This document shows positions 34,775 to 47,492 of a DNA stretch of 64,000 bases, one piece after another. How positions within the stretch are numbered: position 1 is the first letter of the stretch; each line of letters opens with the position of its first letter. This DNA comes from Sipunculus nudus (taxonomy: Eukaryota > Annelida > Sipuncula > Golfingiida > Sipunculidae): positions 78,529,429 to 78,593,428 of the forward strand of contig CM049312.1 of the NCBI GenBank assembly GCA_026874595.1, written 5' to 3'. The position numbers were made by a program, and so were the translations under genes. Below the pieces are notes generated by a model. It saw only the letters and a list, made by a program, of their open reading frames with translations. It searched no databases and had not been told where the DNA came from.

Positions 34775-35031
34775 TAAACGGATTTTAAAAATGAGCATAA
34801 TAAACTGCTGGATCGTAAAATTGCACAAGCACCTCAAAAGAATACCTCCATATTTTTTCTTTAGACAGCAAGCTCTATGGAAACAAGCCCGGAGTAAAAG
34901 GACATGAACTTGGTGTATGAGTGAATGATTCCTCCCTTTGAAGATTGTTTATGGATTTACCGAAAGAAGATAAATACAGCAGGAAAATTAATCTTTTGTA
35001 AATGATTCGAAACTTACTCCAGGAATCAACA

Positions 35032-35322
35032 CTAGTCCCTCTCCGAACGATACTTGTTCATGTATCGACCCATCATCAAAAAGGGATGAGCATTTTTACC
35101 ACTAGATGATCCCTGCTGGTCGAACGAGGTTCCCGCCATCGCGAAGTCACGTGGTCTGAGCAGTTCGTCGTTCTGTTTTGGCCTCCTGGGCTTGATTTTT
35201 GTGCAGTAGATGTAAATATAAATAATCCCAACAATGATGACGAGAACCACCACCACTGCTAACGTCAGAGCAAATATATCCTTAACCTCGATATCCATAT
35301 TCACTAAATTAATTTTCGTCAT
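35032..35322 (-). CDS. single-pass membrane micropeptide A (unidentified family)
   Basis: A single coding exon of 96 residues ending in TAG. An internal Met9 (MDIEVKD) aligns with the start of the paralogue at 59 kb, so the true protein may have 88 residues; both ATGs have A at -3. Layout from Met9: an acidic short N-terminus, a hydrophobic segment at about 8-32 (FALTLAVVVVLVIIVG, then IYIYIYC), a basic stop-transfer KIKPRRPK, a polar middle (NDELLRPRD, a DQQGSSSG linker) and a C-terminal PFLMMGRYMNKYR. The charge pattern predicts outside N-terminus and cytosolic C-terminus without a cleaved signal peptide. About 60% identical by eye to the 59-kb protein, with conservation concentrated in the membrane segment and the C-terminal motif, which argues for selection on protein. 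I do not recognise the family and assign no function. Confidence 0.8.
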   Translation of the reverse strand: MTKINLVNMDIEVKDIFALTLAVVVVLVIIVGIIYIYIYCTKIKPRRPKQNDELLRPRDFAMAGTSFDQQGSSSGKNAHPFLMMGRYMNKYRSERD

Positions 35323-38087
35323 TTGAATTTCAGTTCTAAGTTTTACGTAAGTTTTTTTTTTCTTTACAGAGTCCTCACGTGTGTTTTCTTTCTGGTGTCA
35401 CAAATGAGCAGTTCATTTTCACTACCAACTTATGTGTTCCGTTCGCTGTCGATATTTGTCACAGGTTTAAAATTAAAAAAAAATTAAATTTAAATATATC
35501 GCTCCTTTACTCAGTAAAGCTGCGTGTTTATCTGTACTGCAAAATGGTTATAAAATGCTCCGATGTTTCTTTGAAGTTTCCTCTGTTGACGTAAAGCTTG
35601 GAGCCTCTTTATTCTCGTATTCTTCGTATGATATCCATTTATTTGATATGCTGTTTCTTATAACACACTGGAAAAAAAAAGAACTTTAATCCAGGCTTCA
35701 CAACAACAAACCATTCATACGAATATCTCTCTGGGTATGTGTCTTATCTAATGAAACAAATGACTGGCATTTTCTTCACGATTATATTGTCATTTTAGTA
35801 TACGACCAATTTGCAGTAATGCACATTCCACGTGCTTTGCATATTTCCATCTGCTTTTTAGAAAATAACATAAATTGTTTTTATGTTGTCAGCAAATCAA
35901 ACTTTAAGTCGTTATCCCTTTTTTTAAATATACGATAAGCATATTTGCACCACACGAGCCACATCTGTTTGCGACGAAAGGCTCTAAGTCTTCGGGTTCG
36001 TTATATCGAAAGATTAATTCCCTTTTTATGATATTTCAAATATCAAATCGAAAGCCTTTCTTATCCATGCAGGGGAGGTTTCTGTCACTGTCTGAGGCAT
36101 GTACCTTGTAACAAAACCGGCAATGCTTGATCCCTTGACCCGAGTGCGAATGTTCGTGAAATGGTCTTTCAAAAGGTTATCTTTTTATGCTTTGACGTAA
36201 CTTCCTTGTTTCTTCTTACGATTCTTTTCAAGCTTAGACTTAATAAAATCTTCTCCACTTTCGGTTTTGTTTGTGTCAGCGAAGTCATTATATACGCGAA
36301 CATATCCGTAATTGTATATAAAACAGCTAGCAGTTGAAGTAGCATGTACCATCCCGTGCCAAGCCTCCCGTCTTTTTTGGTCAATGAGAATGCGCGGACA
36401 AGCAGTTTTCAGCAGGTTTTACAAGACTTTTACGTCTCCCCTAATCCTCGGCTCCAAGGCACTTGAGGTAAACAGTAGTCAGCATAAAGGGATTACAGGT
36501 TAATCAATTCTCCCGTGGCCCGTGCTGGTACCAGTCAATACTCCTCTAACTTTCAGGATGAATACTGTGAAGTCACGCTCCCCGTGTTTTATCTTGTAGG
36601 TTGTTAATTCATTACCTCCTAACAGCCCCGTGTTTCCAACCAACCTTTACGTCTTATTGTTTACCCAGGAAGATCCCCCAGTTGTTAATGGTTCAATGCT
36701 TGTACACTGATCATTCCTTTAAACCACATCGTTTAACACAAAATAAAACACACCTTACACCTAAATGATATTTTTTTTTCTGTTGGCTATGTATTCTTTT
36801 ATAGTAAATACATAATCCGTTTTGGTCGATTATGCAAACATGCAACCGATATATATATATTGAAACATCGCATTTATGACAACCAATGAAATCTCAATTA
36901 AGTGGTCGTCCAAGGGAAGTCTGATTGCAGCAGAGAAGAAAACAATAAGGACCGTGAAAAGTGGCCGTTATTTTCCCCTATTAGCGGGAGGGTCATGTGA
37001 GCGAGATGATTGTGTTAGCAAGATGGTCATTCAAAAGCGAACAATTTACAGACACGTTTTCATTAGGGTATTAAGGAATGTTTGGTGAAACGTACCATAT
37101 ATGGTCAAAAGTATCTACAAAGTGTAAGAATGCTGTACAATTCCATGTATAACAGAGCATATTATATATGTCATATTTCAGAAGCTTTAACATCATATGA
37201 TTTGCCTTATATTTTACTTTTTAGCAAAGCAAGGTGTTTTCTTCCATTTATATCGAGCGGAAGATCTCATTCGAGGCCCCGGCTTCATAGCTCGCTTCCA
37301 ATTGTTGATTAATATTGGAGGGCATGAATCCGGCAGCTTCGAAGCGGACACTCTGCCATTTATAGTTATTTTCAATTAGTGTATAAACAGAAAGTGATAA
37401 ATTTTGAAGAGACTGGGCGACTAGCTCGTTTATCATTTCACCAATTCGTCCAAATCTGCTGTTTTCTTTTAATGAGAGTGAATATATTTTTAATGACCAA
37501 ACAAATCCTTTATTGTTACTAATTACAATCCTGTCAGCCTCGCAGGAATTAATTACACGCGGCGGTGATCTATGATTGTGACATTGATAGAAACCCATCA
37601 GTAACCTTGAACATCAGACAACACGACACCGTTATAAACATAACACAACGTAATGTCACTTATTTCATAAATAAATAGTTTCCCTAAACATAAGAGTTTA
37701 ATTTATGCCCGGTGTAGAAACATATGTTTGTCTGATATGAAAAAAATAAGACGAGGGTCAAGTGAGATGATTAAACGACTCGGTAGGCATATTCATTCGA
37801 TTGGTAAGACTTTGTACACTACATTGATTTCTGCAATAAATCGACTCAAAATATCTATATTCCGAGAGATATATAATGACTTTCTTATGTGTGGACTGGC
37901 CTAGTCGGTATGCCGGTATTTTTCCGCAGTATGGAGCACCTACTACTAAATTGAAGGTTCTGCCAGCTGGCGGCAAATAATATAATTAATTCAGACTCGT
38001 CTCACTATCAGGAATGTACAAGACCAGACTGCTCTTATCTTTATCAGTCATTCCTAATTAGGTATATGGGAATACGTTTCATTATAC
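35323..38087. other. intergenic upstream of micropeptide A
   Basis: AT-rich, no repeats of note. Frames at 36169-36503 and 37082-37598 overlap on opposite strands and show no splice-site or poly(A) logic. Confidence 0.5.
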
Positions 38088-38887
38088 TGTTACGGAACCT
38101 AATATAAACAAATCGCGTATGCGTGATGAACACAAATTTTGTAATGGAGATTTAAAAAAAATCAGATTCTGTAACACTAGGCAGCGTGAAATGTCTAGGG
38201 GTATGAATAAAGAAGTCAGTGTTTTTTTTGTTAACAAATAACCATAATTTATTCTTAAAACAACCCTAACATTACAATACACTAAATCAATACAATTATA
38301 CAGTAAAACAGCGGTATAACAACAAATCAATACAATCACACAGTAAAATACACAAAGTCCACAGTACCTGGATACCACCATCGTCACAACGATAAGTTCT
38401 TTAAATATATACTCTCGGAGAATGACAGTCCAGTGTAAAGCTCTTGTAACAATCCAGAAAGTAAACTTAAGTCTAAATGCACGAAATCCAGGAGAAAGTC
38501 TGAAGAAAATCTATAATTGCCGCACTCTTCGGATAAGGTCCCAGAAACTGACACACACGCTTCTGCGTCCGCTGGAAATCTTCTCTGCTGCTCTCTCTCG
38601 GCTCTAAAACGCAGCCCCTTTATATACTCTTCACCCCAAGGCGAGAATTTTCCACTTCTCGAACAGTCTAAAAGATCTTACACAACACAGTAAACACGCT
38701 TTACAGGAATCATCTAGTAGAACATAGCTGTGTGTGTCTCTACATACCAGGGTCCACACGTGACTCACAACCAGGCGAGAAAGCCCAAGGCTTGCTTGAC
38801 AACGAGAGTTCAGCCAGTACGGATAATCTGCGAATTTAATAAACGGCCCGGCGAGGGTGTCCCAACACGAGTTACGCCCGTGTCACA
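38088..38887 (-). mobile_element. probable solo LTR of a retrotransposon
   Basis: Read on the minus strand, an 800-bp unit starts TGTGACACGGGCG and ends GGTTCCGTAACA, short imperfect inverted ends of the TG...CA type. Internally it has a TATA box (GAGTATATAAAGGGGC, plus 38617-38626) and, about 370 bases downstream, an AATAAA (plus 38248-38253) followed by T-rich sequence: promoter and polyadenylation elements in the order of a U3-R-U5 unit. No internal domain, primer binding site or coding remnant flanks it, so a solo LTR is the best reading. A clear target-site duplication was not seen. The 101-codon minus frame inside is a by-product. Confidence 0.6.
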
Positions 38888-39013
38888 CAATAAAAAGAGC
38901 ACCTGTAACAATAGATATATTGCTGGGAATATGGGAATCGCATTGGTCATAAATCTCCATGCCTTTATATATTATGAATAATTAAAAGTTAAACCGTCTG
39001 TCGCCTGAGAATT

Positions 39014-39335
39014 CAGGGGCATAGCCAGGATCGTCCAAATGGGGCCATACCCCCCCCCCCCCCCCCCTATCCAGAACTCCCCGTCCTCCAATAATTTCGT
39101 ATAGTCTAATGATAATTAATATTTTTAAAACAAAAACATGGAATTCCTGTGACTGGTATTCGTTGCTTATGACTTATTTCAATATAAAACATTGCAGATG
39201 CAGTACTTAATGCTTTGTTTATTGATAATTTTACATTTCATTAGCTTTGATCCTGCAAATATTATATGTTTTATTTAGGCCCATTGAATTTGTACAACTG
39301 ATATTTCTAACTGAAATTAAAACGTGCGAAGTATT

Positions 39336-39372
<37 letters not shown>

Positions 39373-39477
39373 TTAATATATATAACATACATATATTATA
39401 TATATATTCAATTTGTACAAGTGATATTTCTAATTGGAATTAAAACGTATGTATATAAATATAAATATAAATATAAA

Positions 39478-39552
<75 letters not shown>

Positions 39553-39588
39553 GCCCCCTCCCTTCCCACAATCCAGGCTACGCCCCTG
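39014..39588. mobile_element. MITE-like element with 18-bp terminal inverted repeats
   Basis: The left end CAGGGGCATAGCCAGGAT (39014-39031) and the right end read on the other strand, CAGGGGCGTAGCCTGGAT (39588-39571), match at 16 of 18 positions. The interior has a C run, an internal duplication of about 45 bases (about 39284-39328 and 39407-39451, TTTGTACAA-TGATATTTCTAA) and long AT tracts. No transposase. The CAGGG start suggests a hAT-type non-autonomous element (inference); flanking 8-mers do not match clearly. Confidence 0.7.
39340..39550. repeat. AT-dinucleotide tracts inside the MITE-like element
   Basis: (AT)n at 39340-39366 and 39481-39550, with ATAAAT units between. Three overlapping frames in this region are artefacts of these tracts. 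Confidence 0.95.
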
Positions 39589-40770
39589 GAGTTTGCCCTT
39601 TTCACAATTAAAGCACGATGTTATGTATATCTATGTTATTCATAATGACGATCATGACTTAATTCACGATTTGTTGACCCCCAAAATATGTAAAATATAC
39701 AGTTTAGGTAAAAAAATAAACCAGGAGGTCAATGGCGTAGTGCCCGTTCGGCTCCGCCGCAACAGGAAATTGAGCAATTTGCACTTGGAGCATGAAAAGT
39801 TTAATAACAGAAATGTTGTATCACTCTGCTGTTCTGAACTCTGAAGAAGGCTCCAAGCACATTCGGATTAAACATGCAGACTCAGTCAATAAAGGAGAAT
39901 AAGGGTTTTTTTTTTGTTGTTGTTATGGTAAAGGTTTGCATACATTTAATTAATGATTTTCAGATCACTGTGTAGTAGTTTAAAAGAACACACTGAACAC
40001 TATCAGGTAAATATAACAAAAACACATCGATACAAAAGATAAGAAGATTTTTTATATGAATTGTACAGGGAAGCCTCAGAGACGGACGGACAGACGGACG
40101 CCACATCATCAAGCTAATGGTCGGATGAACTAAAACTAAAAAATTAAGTGCTAATCATTCACAACTTAATAACGTCCCAAAGGCCAATAAAATTAATTAA
40201 ACCATTTACTGCAGTGCTGTTTGTTTACAGGAAATGTGAATTTAAACAGAGCCATATGACCGTTATACACATAGCTGGAACATGTCAGTTTCCAGTTGGC
40301 CAAGCGCAAAGGTGAAATTGATTAACATGCATTAACACTGGGACACTGCACTGGTCACGTGACCCATGCATGTCAGATGCGTGGGCCCTTACCAGAGCTA
40401 AGTTTATTGACAGGCTGACCTGACCCACAGATTATCCAGAGAGTTTTTCCTATAATCCCTTCGCGCGCTACCTGACGGTAGAACACACAAGTTGATTAAA
40501 GTGTAATGTTTTATAAAAGCTTCCTTCGGTTGTCACACAAACATCCCTACGTTCATTTGATAAAAGCAAGTTCACACAGTAGTGTGTTTTATTTTATTTT
40601 ATCAGGTTTGTTTTGCCTATTATATTATGGGGTTTTCGTTTAGTTTTTGATATTAGCGTTATGTTTCTGTTGCGGTTCGGGTATATTGTGTACTGTTTAC
40701 AATTCCTAAACATTTAATGTATCTGTTGTGTTTTAGGAATATCCTCACAACAGTGGACTTCGTTTATATA

Positions 40771-40919
40771 CAGTGAACCCTGTTTAATAATAGAAGGCCG
40801 CGTGTACATTAAGACAACCCTCTGGCGATCATTTGTTGGAACTAACCTTATAAGACCACCTGCGAATTAAGACCATTTTGGACAGTACCACTGGTGGTCC
40901 TAATACACAAGTTTCACTC
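40771..40919. mobile_element. short TA-flanked inverted-repeat element, copy 1
   Basis: 149 bp. The left end CAGTGAACCCTGT and the right end on the other strand, GAGTGAAACTTGT, match at 10 of 13, and TA dinucleotides flank both ends. The interior has ATAAGACCACC and AATTAAGACCATTTT words, shared in type with 47493-47655. A Tc1/mariner-type MITE is the likely class (inference from the TA flanks). Confidence 0.55.
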
Positions 40920-41599
40920 TATTTGCAGATAAACCGGTGCTGTGTAGCGGGAATTCACATCCCGAAAAGAGAGTTTTACTTCGCGGCAATTTATGAGATG
41001 GCAGGACAACATTATATTCATTGGCATTCATATAGTTGTAAAAGCTTGAGGCACGTCCTGCCTGAGACGAACAAAACTGAATTCCTAGAGGCTAAATGAG
41101 AAAATCCATTCAGTATAGTATTTATAAATCAAATTATGCTGTTTTTTCAACTGTAACGTTTAGAATATATTTATTTAGGAATTCTTTCTAAATATTCATT
41201 GAGCCTCTAAATCAATTCGGCGTTTCTTTAATTATTGATACTTGTCTTACCCCAGCTGTCGGTCATGTATAATCCTTGAGAAACCGTAAAGGATTCAGTT
41301 TGAATATCAATTATTGCCTTTCGATTCAATGATTTAGACTTTTTTATATATTTGTTGTTGGAGGTATCCATATTTTAAATACTAGCATAACCCAAAAAAA
41401 AATTGTACACCTTCAGATTTCCATTGCTGTTTTAAACTACGTGACAGGGCAGTATCACATGCTTCCCTCATGTGACATCCTGGTATTACCTGGCCCTGTG
41501 ACTACTGCACCTGCGGGCCCTGGGGGCGTTATAGTACCCATTACTTAGTCATACCACCGAGAAACCCCGTTACAAGTCATAAACCCGAAAGGCGGACTC

Positions 41600-41765
41600 G
41601 TTTGAGAGTGAAATATGGCCATTGGGCACGGGCAGAGCGCTCACCCAAAATGTCGCCGACTATGAAAATCTCACAGCCTCGGCTAAGATTCTAGCTCACG
41701 ATCTCCCTTGTTTGAGTCCTCGCCTCCACCCCTGGATTACGGAAGCCGTAGGTCACTATGATGCA
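41600..41765 (-). repeat. SINE fragment, same family as 63.3 kb
   Basis: The minus strand reads GGGAGATCGTGAGCTAGAAT, then TTAGCCGAGGCTGTGAGATT and a terminal GGGTGAGCGCTCTG. The 63.3-kb copy has GGGAGATCGTGAGTTTGAAT and CAGCCAAGG. A tRNA-like box B lies in the GTGAGC/TTNGAATC block. Confidence 0.6.
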
Positions 41766-42190
41766 GTCGAGTCCGTCCTCTCCGAGTCCGAATGGAAGTC
41801 CAGGCCTAAGCCAGTCGAGTCCAAGTGCGAGTCCTTGAGGTTCAAGTCCAAGTCCACCTCCTTCGTGTCCGAGTCTGTTTGAACACGAGTCCAAGTCGGA
41901 GTCCAAGTTCAAAATGTCTAAATTTGTATAAAGTACTTTAAAATGGAAATTTGAGAGATAGATGTGTATTTTCATTATGTTAGTTTACACATGTATTTTA
42001 CTTTAATATTGCATCACTCCCATTGTTACAATGAGTTTGGTTTTAAAGAGAGAGTTTTTTTTTCTACTAAACTCGAGACAGACTCCATCTGAAATCTCGA
42101 TCGAGTTCTTACTCCTGAGTCCGAGTATACGTCAGAGTACCTAAAAAGTGAACTGGAGTCCGGACTCTAATTCAAGCCCGGACTCATGTA
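41766..42190. repeat. GAGTCC word cluster, locus 2
   Basis: Many GAGTCC/AAGTCC/GTCCGAG words at 41766-41915 and again at 42070-42190, separated by a segment (GGAAATTTGAG...TGTGTATTTT) that also flanks the 55.03-kb cluster. The 86- and 94-codon frames across it are repeat products. Confidence 0.7.
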
Positions 42191-44259
42191 TTACATTATT
42201 GTTTTGATTCGATTCGATTCTCTGTTCATTCATTTTAAACAGTTGAAATATTATGCAGGGAAAGACTAGAACAAATGGTTTTTTACCGGGTTACGCTAGG
42301 ATGAACGTTATAATGTACCTTTATATATATATATGCATTTATGTGGACCAAATAATCATCAATTAATCTCCGCATGTATTACTGCGTTAAAATTTGATAT
42401 AGGATATAAGGACAAGTTCCTTACTAATTTAGAATCTTTACGTTGCCACAACATTGTTTATCCGTCCGCAGGTATCAAGAAAGTTTTTTTTTTGCAATTA
42501 TAATTGTTGTTTTGATTTTTATGAATCTGTTTATAACATGCTTTGATACAATATATCGGCCATTCAATACCCTCTATAACTAAAGATCTAGAACTAATCT
42601 GGTGCTTGATTTTACGTCATTACGTTCGTAAGAGCCATATCTCCATTCTGAAGAGATCACATATTTGTCTTTTGTCACCGGATATTAGATCATGCTGGGA
42701 AGACTTATTATAAAAATGACTTCTCTACACAAGCCAATGGGGGAACAATTTCCACATAAAAGAAAAAAAAACCCTTTGGGTGATCTCAAAGCTCTTACCG
42801 ACGATTCTGATTAGATAAATGCTTGTGCTTTAGGAATTCCAGCCTCAGGAAAGAGGCTACAACCAGTATTTAATGGACTTGATATATTCCATTATTGCAT
42901 AGCCATAAGATCTGTTTACCATGACAACAAAGTCTAATCACGCCAAAGGCCGAGTCTCGTCGCGTGACCGTTACAAGTCATAAACCCGAAAACCTTAATG
43001 TTAGACGCACTGGACAAACAAGTACACCCCCGGACGGCCTGGGATTAACGACTGGGCTTGGATATTGATCAGGATATGTCAGCGCGCCAACACTGATCGC
43101 TTTGAAGCTTCTGTTAATAGGCTGGTTCCCGACTCATTATGAGGACTTGTCTCGAACATCATTAACATCATCCGTACCAAGTCTTGTAAAATTGCTATTC
43201 TGTCGATTATAAGGAACAAGGCAGTAAAACGATAAACCAAAAACCGTATTTGACCTAATAAGCCTATCGGGCGTTAAACATTTATAAAACATGACGTTTC
43301 CGTTCTTTAAAGAGCATTACAAACAGTTGGAATCCAAAATTTGCCCGATTTTGTAAACACCTTAGTTGAATGATTGACTATAACAGTAATATCGCGCAAA
43401 ACCGTAACCAAACAAAGCTATTTTCGAATCATGTTTTTCTGTTCCTTATTTCACCAAGAATGATTGATATGTCTATTTATGACTGTAAGAAAAGGCTACT
43501 ACGGATTGCCGGTAGTGTGCAGTGTCAGGAATCACGAAATCATGTTGAGGTATATATACCAGGGAGGGACACTTAACTGGTCAAAAAAGGTACTCAAGTA
43601 ATAATTTATTTTTTTGGTGATAAATAGTATAGGGGTATAGGAAACATTTATATTATTATTAATTTTATTCAATTACTATTGAAGCGACCTATCTTATGTA
43701 CAAATTTAAGAGATTTGCTGCGGCTTTGAGATACAAGCCCGGACACACATATTCACATATGACATATATACATATACAAACATACGCACTGACGAACATA
43801 CAAGCAAACCGATAAACCCGTTTTCAGTGCCCCAATCCCCAAATAAACATTCAAAAAAGGGTAAAAAATGTATAATACAAGTATAATACGTATTATCTCT
43901 ATATGTCGTTTTAAACCCTCTCTAACACTAACCCATTCCTCAAAATGGCTGCAAGCTTACATCTGATGTTACGAAGCGCCGACTAACATGGGCAGACAGC
44001 CAGCATGCCGTGTGCACCAACAAGTCAACTGGCATCATCGTAAGTTACCTTAAGGCCGGGGCCAGTGGTCACCTTTAAGCTTGAAAGCCACATGTAGTCC
44101 ATGAAGCATTAAGTTGAATTATAGTAAACGTCACGGAAACTACATGTGTTGAACAAGTCTGCGGGAACCACTAAAACAACATACTCGATAAAGTAAAAAA
44201 AATCATTGATTCGAGCAATACTATTTATGCGCCTGTCAATGACGGGACGGATTATATTA
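42191..44259. other. intergenic, no gene supported
   Basis: AT-rich, without recognised repeats beyond short homopolymers. Confidence 0.5.
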
Positions 44260-44735
44260 TTCTCACCGCCCGTCCGTCCGTCCGTCCGTTAATTTTTAGT
44301 GTCGCCACGGTAACTTACCGGGAGTTTGATGGATTTTCACGAAACTCACCATAACTACTAATCAATAGATTATCTCGCCCAGTTTGGATTGTCGGCAAAA
44401 TCCACGTAAATTTTATGATGTCAGAGGTCACTAGGCTTCTTTGTGGTGTCGCCGCGATCACTTACGAGGAATATGATGTATTTTGATAAAACTCCAAAAA
44501 AAATATTATTAATGTAATATCTCGCCTAAGTTCGATTTCCGGCAATATCCTCGCATAAATAATTAGGTCAAAGGTCACCGCACTTTGGAGGCAAAAAATC
44601 CTATTAATTTTCATGAAACTCGTTTTACATATTTTCCAAAGAAGTTTCTCACCTCAATTCAATTCTCAGCAAAATACACGTATATTTAATGAGGTCACGG
44701 GTCACAAATTAGTTATGAACCATTTGCGGGGCCCT
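44260..44735. repeat. decayed ~130-bp satellite, locus 2
   Basis: Starts with four GTCC units and contains about 3.5 units with GTGTCGCC-CG-TAACTTACC, TTTCACGAAACTC, ATCTCGCC, GGCAAAATCCACG-like and GAGGTCA-GGTCAC, in the order seen at 1964-2445. Confidence 0.75.
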
Positions 44736-45540
44736 TGTTAAAAAATTTTCCCGGCTCTATAATATTCAAACAACAGGTCCCTAATGAATAGAACAACGTT
44801 GCTCGAGTTTGATGGACAACTGCTTTACAACACGTCTTCCTACGGTATAGGGGACTATTTCGCTATCTGACGTCTTTTGGCTGTTTTTGGATTTGTGAAT
44901 ATACCTATCGCTCCTCTTTTTATTGTTACAAAGAAAGTGATTCGATTCAGTTTTATAAGAGACATATAGGACCCTCTATCACCCCGCCAAGCCAAAATGT
45001 GAAACCTAAACTTACAATAGACATGCATGATACATTTACAAGGAAAGCTACCACACTAATGCCGTCCCCTTGCTAAGAAATAATCTGCTACAATAAGAAG
45101 CAATACCCTGCATCATTTTTGGTGTGTGTGTGTAATTTTATGGTTATGTAATATTTTGGTCAGTAGGAACCTCTCAGTGGGGAAAAATCTGTACATAAAC
45201 TTAATGACTTCCAAGGCAAAGTGGCTCTCTTGCCATCAGAGGGTTGCTACCAGCCTGAAACCAGGCTGTCTCAATATGCAGTCGAATGCGACAACTTTTA
45301 GGAGATATTTTGACAACTCTGGCCCTGTTGACAAATCTATGTTTTGAGTTTTATAAATGTCTTTAATCAAGAGATTTAGTTTCCTTTAACGTCAGCATCT
45401 GTTGGTCGCTCGATGTTGGGAAGATATATTTTACTAAGGGTTGCATGTATATCGTGTAATGTTCATGATCTTTTTATACCCAGAATTAATTGTTTATATT
45501 TAATGACAAGTAACACTGTGATTATGTTTCAAATAAGACG

Positions 45541-45543
<3 letters not shown>

Positions 45544-45580
<37 letters not shown>
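45544..45580. repeat. (AT)n microsatellite
   Basis: About 18 AT units. Confidence 0.95.
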
Positions 45581-45584
<4 letters not shown>

Positions 45585-47492
45585 TATATTATTTAACCTC
45601 AGGTGGCATGTATTCATATTTATTGTCGCCATTGTCAAAGTCAATTAGCAGAGTAAATCAGCAGTTCAGATAATAATCATATCGCACTGTTTTGCCGTCA
45701 TATATTCTCGGGTTTATACTGTTCTGTAAATCAACATTTTATTCCGGACAAATATGTGTAATATGAACACGGTTGCCTTGGTTACATGCAACAAAACCAT
45801 GACAATCAACCATGGAGTTTACGGATTGGGAACTTTTGAACCAGGTTAATTGATAAATGACCTCCAAGTTGCTCTCCTGCCGGTCATGCATATTAAATAT
45901 GGGAACGAAAATAAGTACCTTAAAACATAACATCTTGTTTTGTTATGTAAATGCCCTGGGTTAAATATGCACAGCAATTAGTAGCTGTTGTTACGCTATA
46001 TGTTTTTCTCATTATTCAAAAGGTAATAGACCGTGATGTACTAATTGTCAGTGTTTCGCATTCCATTTACGGAATATCACCATGCAGAAATTTACACCGT
46101 GTATTGAACTATTAATACACGAATTAATAATTTCGTCAAATTAAGCAAGTTAATTTCCTTGATTTTAATTTGCGGTCAAAATTTTATTATTTCGACGAAA
46201 ATTCAAGTTAATATCAAACAAATGGAAATTCTTTTTTTTTTAATTAATTGACAATATATAAACATCTGATAGAATTTATAATGTCAAGGTTTGATTTACG
46301 GGTAGCACAAAAGGGTTATATATAATAACCAGCTTAACCATGAAAACGTATACATGAGATAAATATATGGTTGTTTACTTTTCTAAATGATGTTATTTAT
46401 TTGGGATTATTTTTATTTTTGCGATAACATCCCTATCGTGATCGGAAGCTCTCGTGAATATTATATCGACCACACTATGCTAATGAGTCGCGAAGTTTCA
46501 TCATGCAGCAGTTTTATGTGACGCAAGACATGATGTACTGTTTTGTAAGTGGCAAATGTGTCCAAAGAGGCGCTCGCTGGGGAGAAAATAATAAAGCTAG
46601 GAATTTGATAAAATCGAAAATCAAATATATAACGTAGGAATATGAAATTTGTGAATGTCTGAATGCATGAAATACATTTTATGTAAATGAAGTGTTTAAT
46701 GCTTCTTATAATTTTGACAAATAAAGTCTTAAGTGTATCGATAATTTGTTAATATATTTTATATTCCACATAATTCTTCGTGTATACAGAAATTCTTCAT
46801 CTCTTATTCTGCTGAAAACCAGATTAATTAATACCAAAAATAGGCGAAAGAGGCGTGTGGAACTTTCTTTTTAAGGTAGACACCAATTTGACCATATATA
46901 AGGTGTTTTAATGCTGTATTAATAACCTCTGGTTTATATGGTAAATACGAGATGACAAGTGGAAAGTAGCGTTCGACACGTGGTTCCTATGGTATTTACC
47001 ACCGACGAACTGAGGAGGAACCCCATTTGGTGACCTTCACCTTAATCTACGGTAAGGAAGACATCCAGCAAACAAATAATAAGTCCCCGATTTAACAAGT
47101 AAATAAATTGTGACATGAAACATATATTATAAAACAGTTCTTGTTTAGTTACTATGAAACCTAGACATCCGGTCATTGGACCTTTTATTCTGTTCATCAG
47201 GTACCGACTGTTGCTAGTCATTTGCACCACTTGACAACTGGTGATCACTATAAATCCTAGTGCTAACGAATGCAGCATTAAACTCAGCTTTTATAAGAAA
47301 GCTGTGACTGGCATAACTTTATAAATCTTTGTCCCCCGGGACCGCCCGTCCCTCATCTCATCCACTTTATACTTGGCGTGGGTATAAGGCTGGTAAAGCG
47401 AGGTTTACGTCAAAATAAACATGTACAACTGTCGAGAACACCTGATGGTCATGTTACTGAGTAGTGACGTTCCTCAAACCTAGGATCAAATA

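Larger units (their letters stand above)
31191..35031. other. intergenic, no gene supported
   Basis: AT-rich, with (TA)n at 33117-33155 and repeat G copy 2 at 33385-33490. The overlapping frames at 34312-34609 on both strands lack splice or poly(A) support. TTTATT (a minus-strand AATAAA) at 34769-34774 may serve the micropeptide gene to its right. Confidence 0.5.
38888..41599. other. intergenic outside the listed elements, no gene supported
   Basis: AT-rich. The frame at 40878-41099 overlaps the end of the TA-flanked element. CACGTG-containing stretches occur near 40355 but are not assigned a role. Confidence 0.5.

Noticed and set aside
38082-38387. 101-codon hydrophobic, cysteine-rich minus-strand frame
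   Set aside because: Lies across the R-U5-like part of the probable solo LTR; better explained as T-rich LTR sequence.
39247-39844. Three overlapping long frames (up to 136 codons) rich in I and Y
   Set aside because: They read through (AT)n and ATAAAT repeats inside a MITE-like element; no splice or poly(A) logic.
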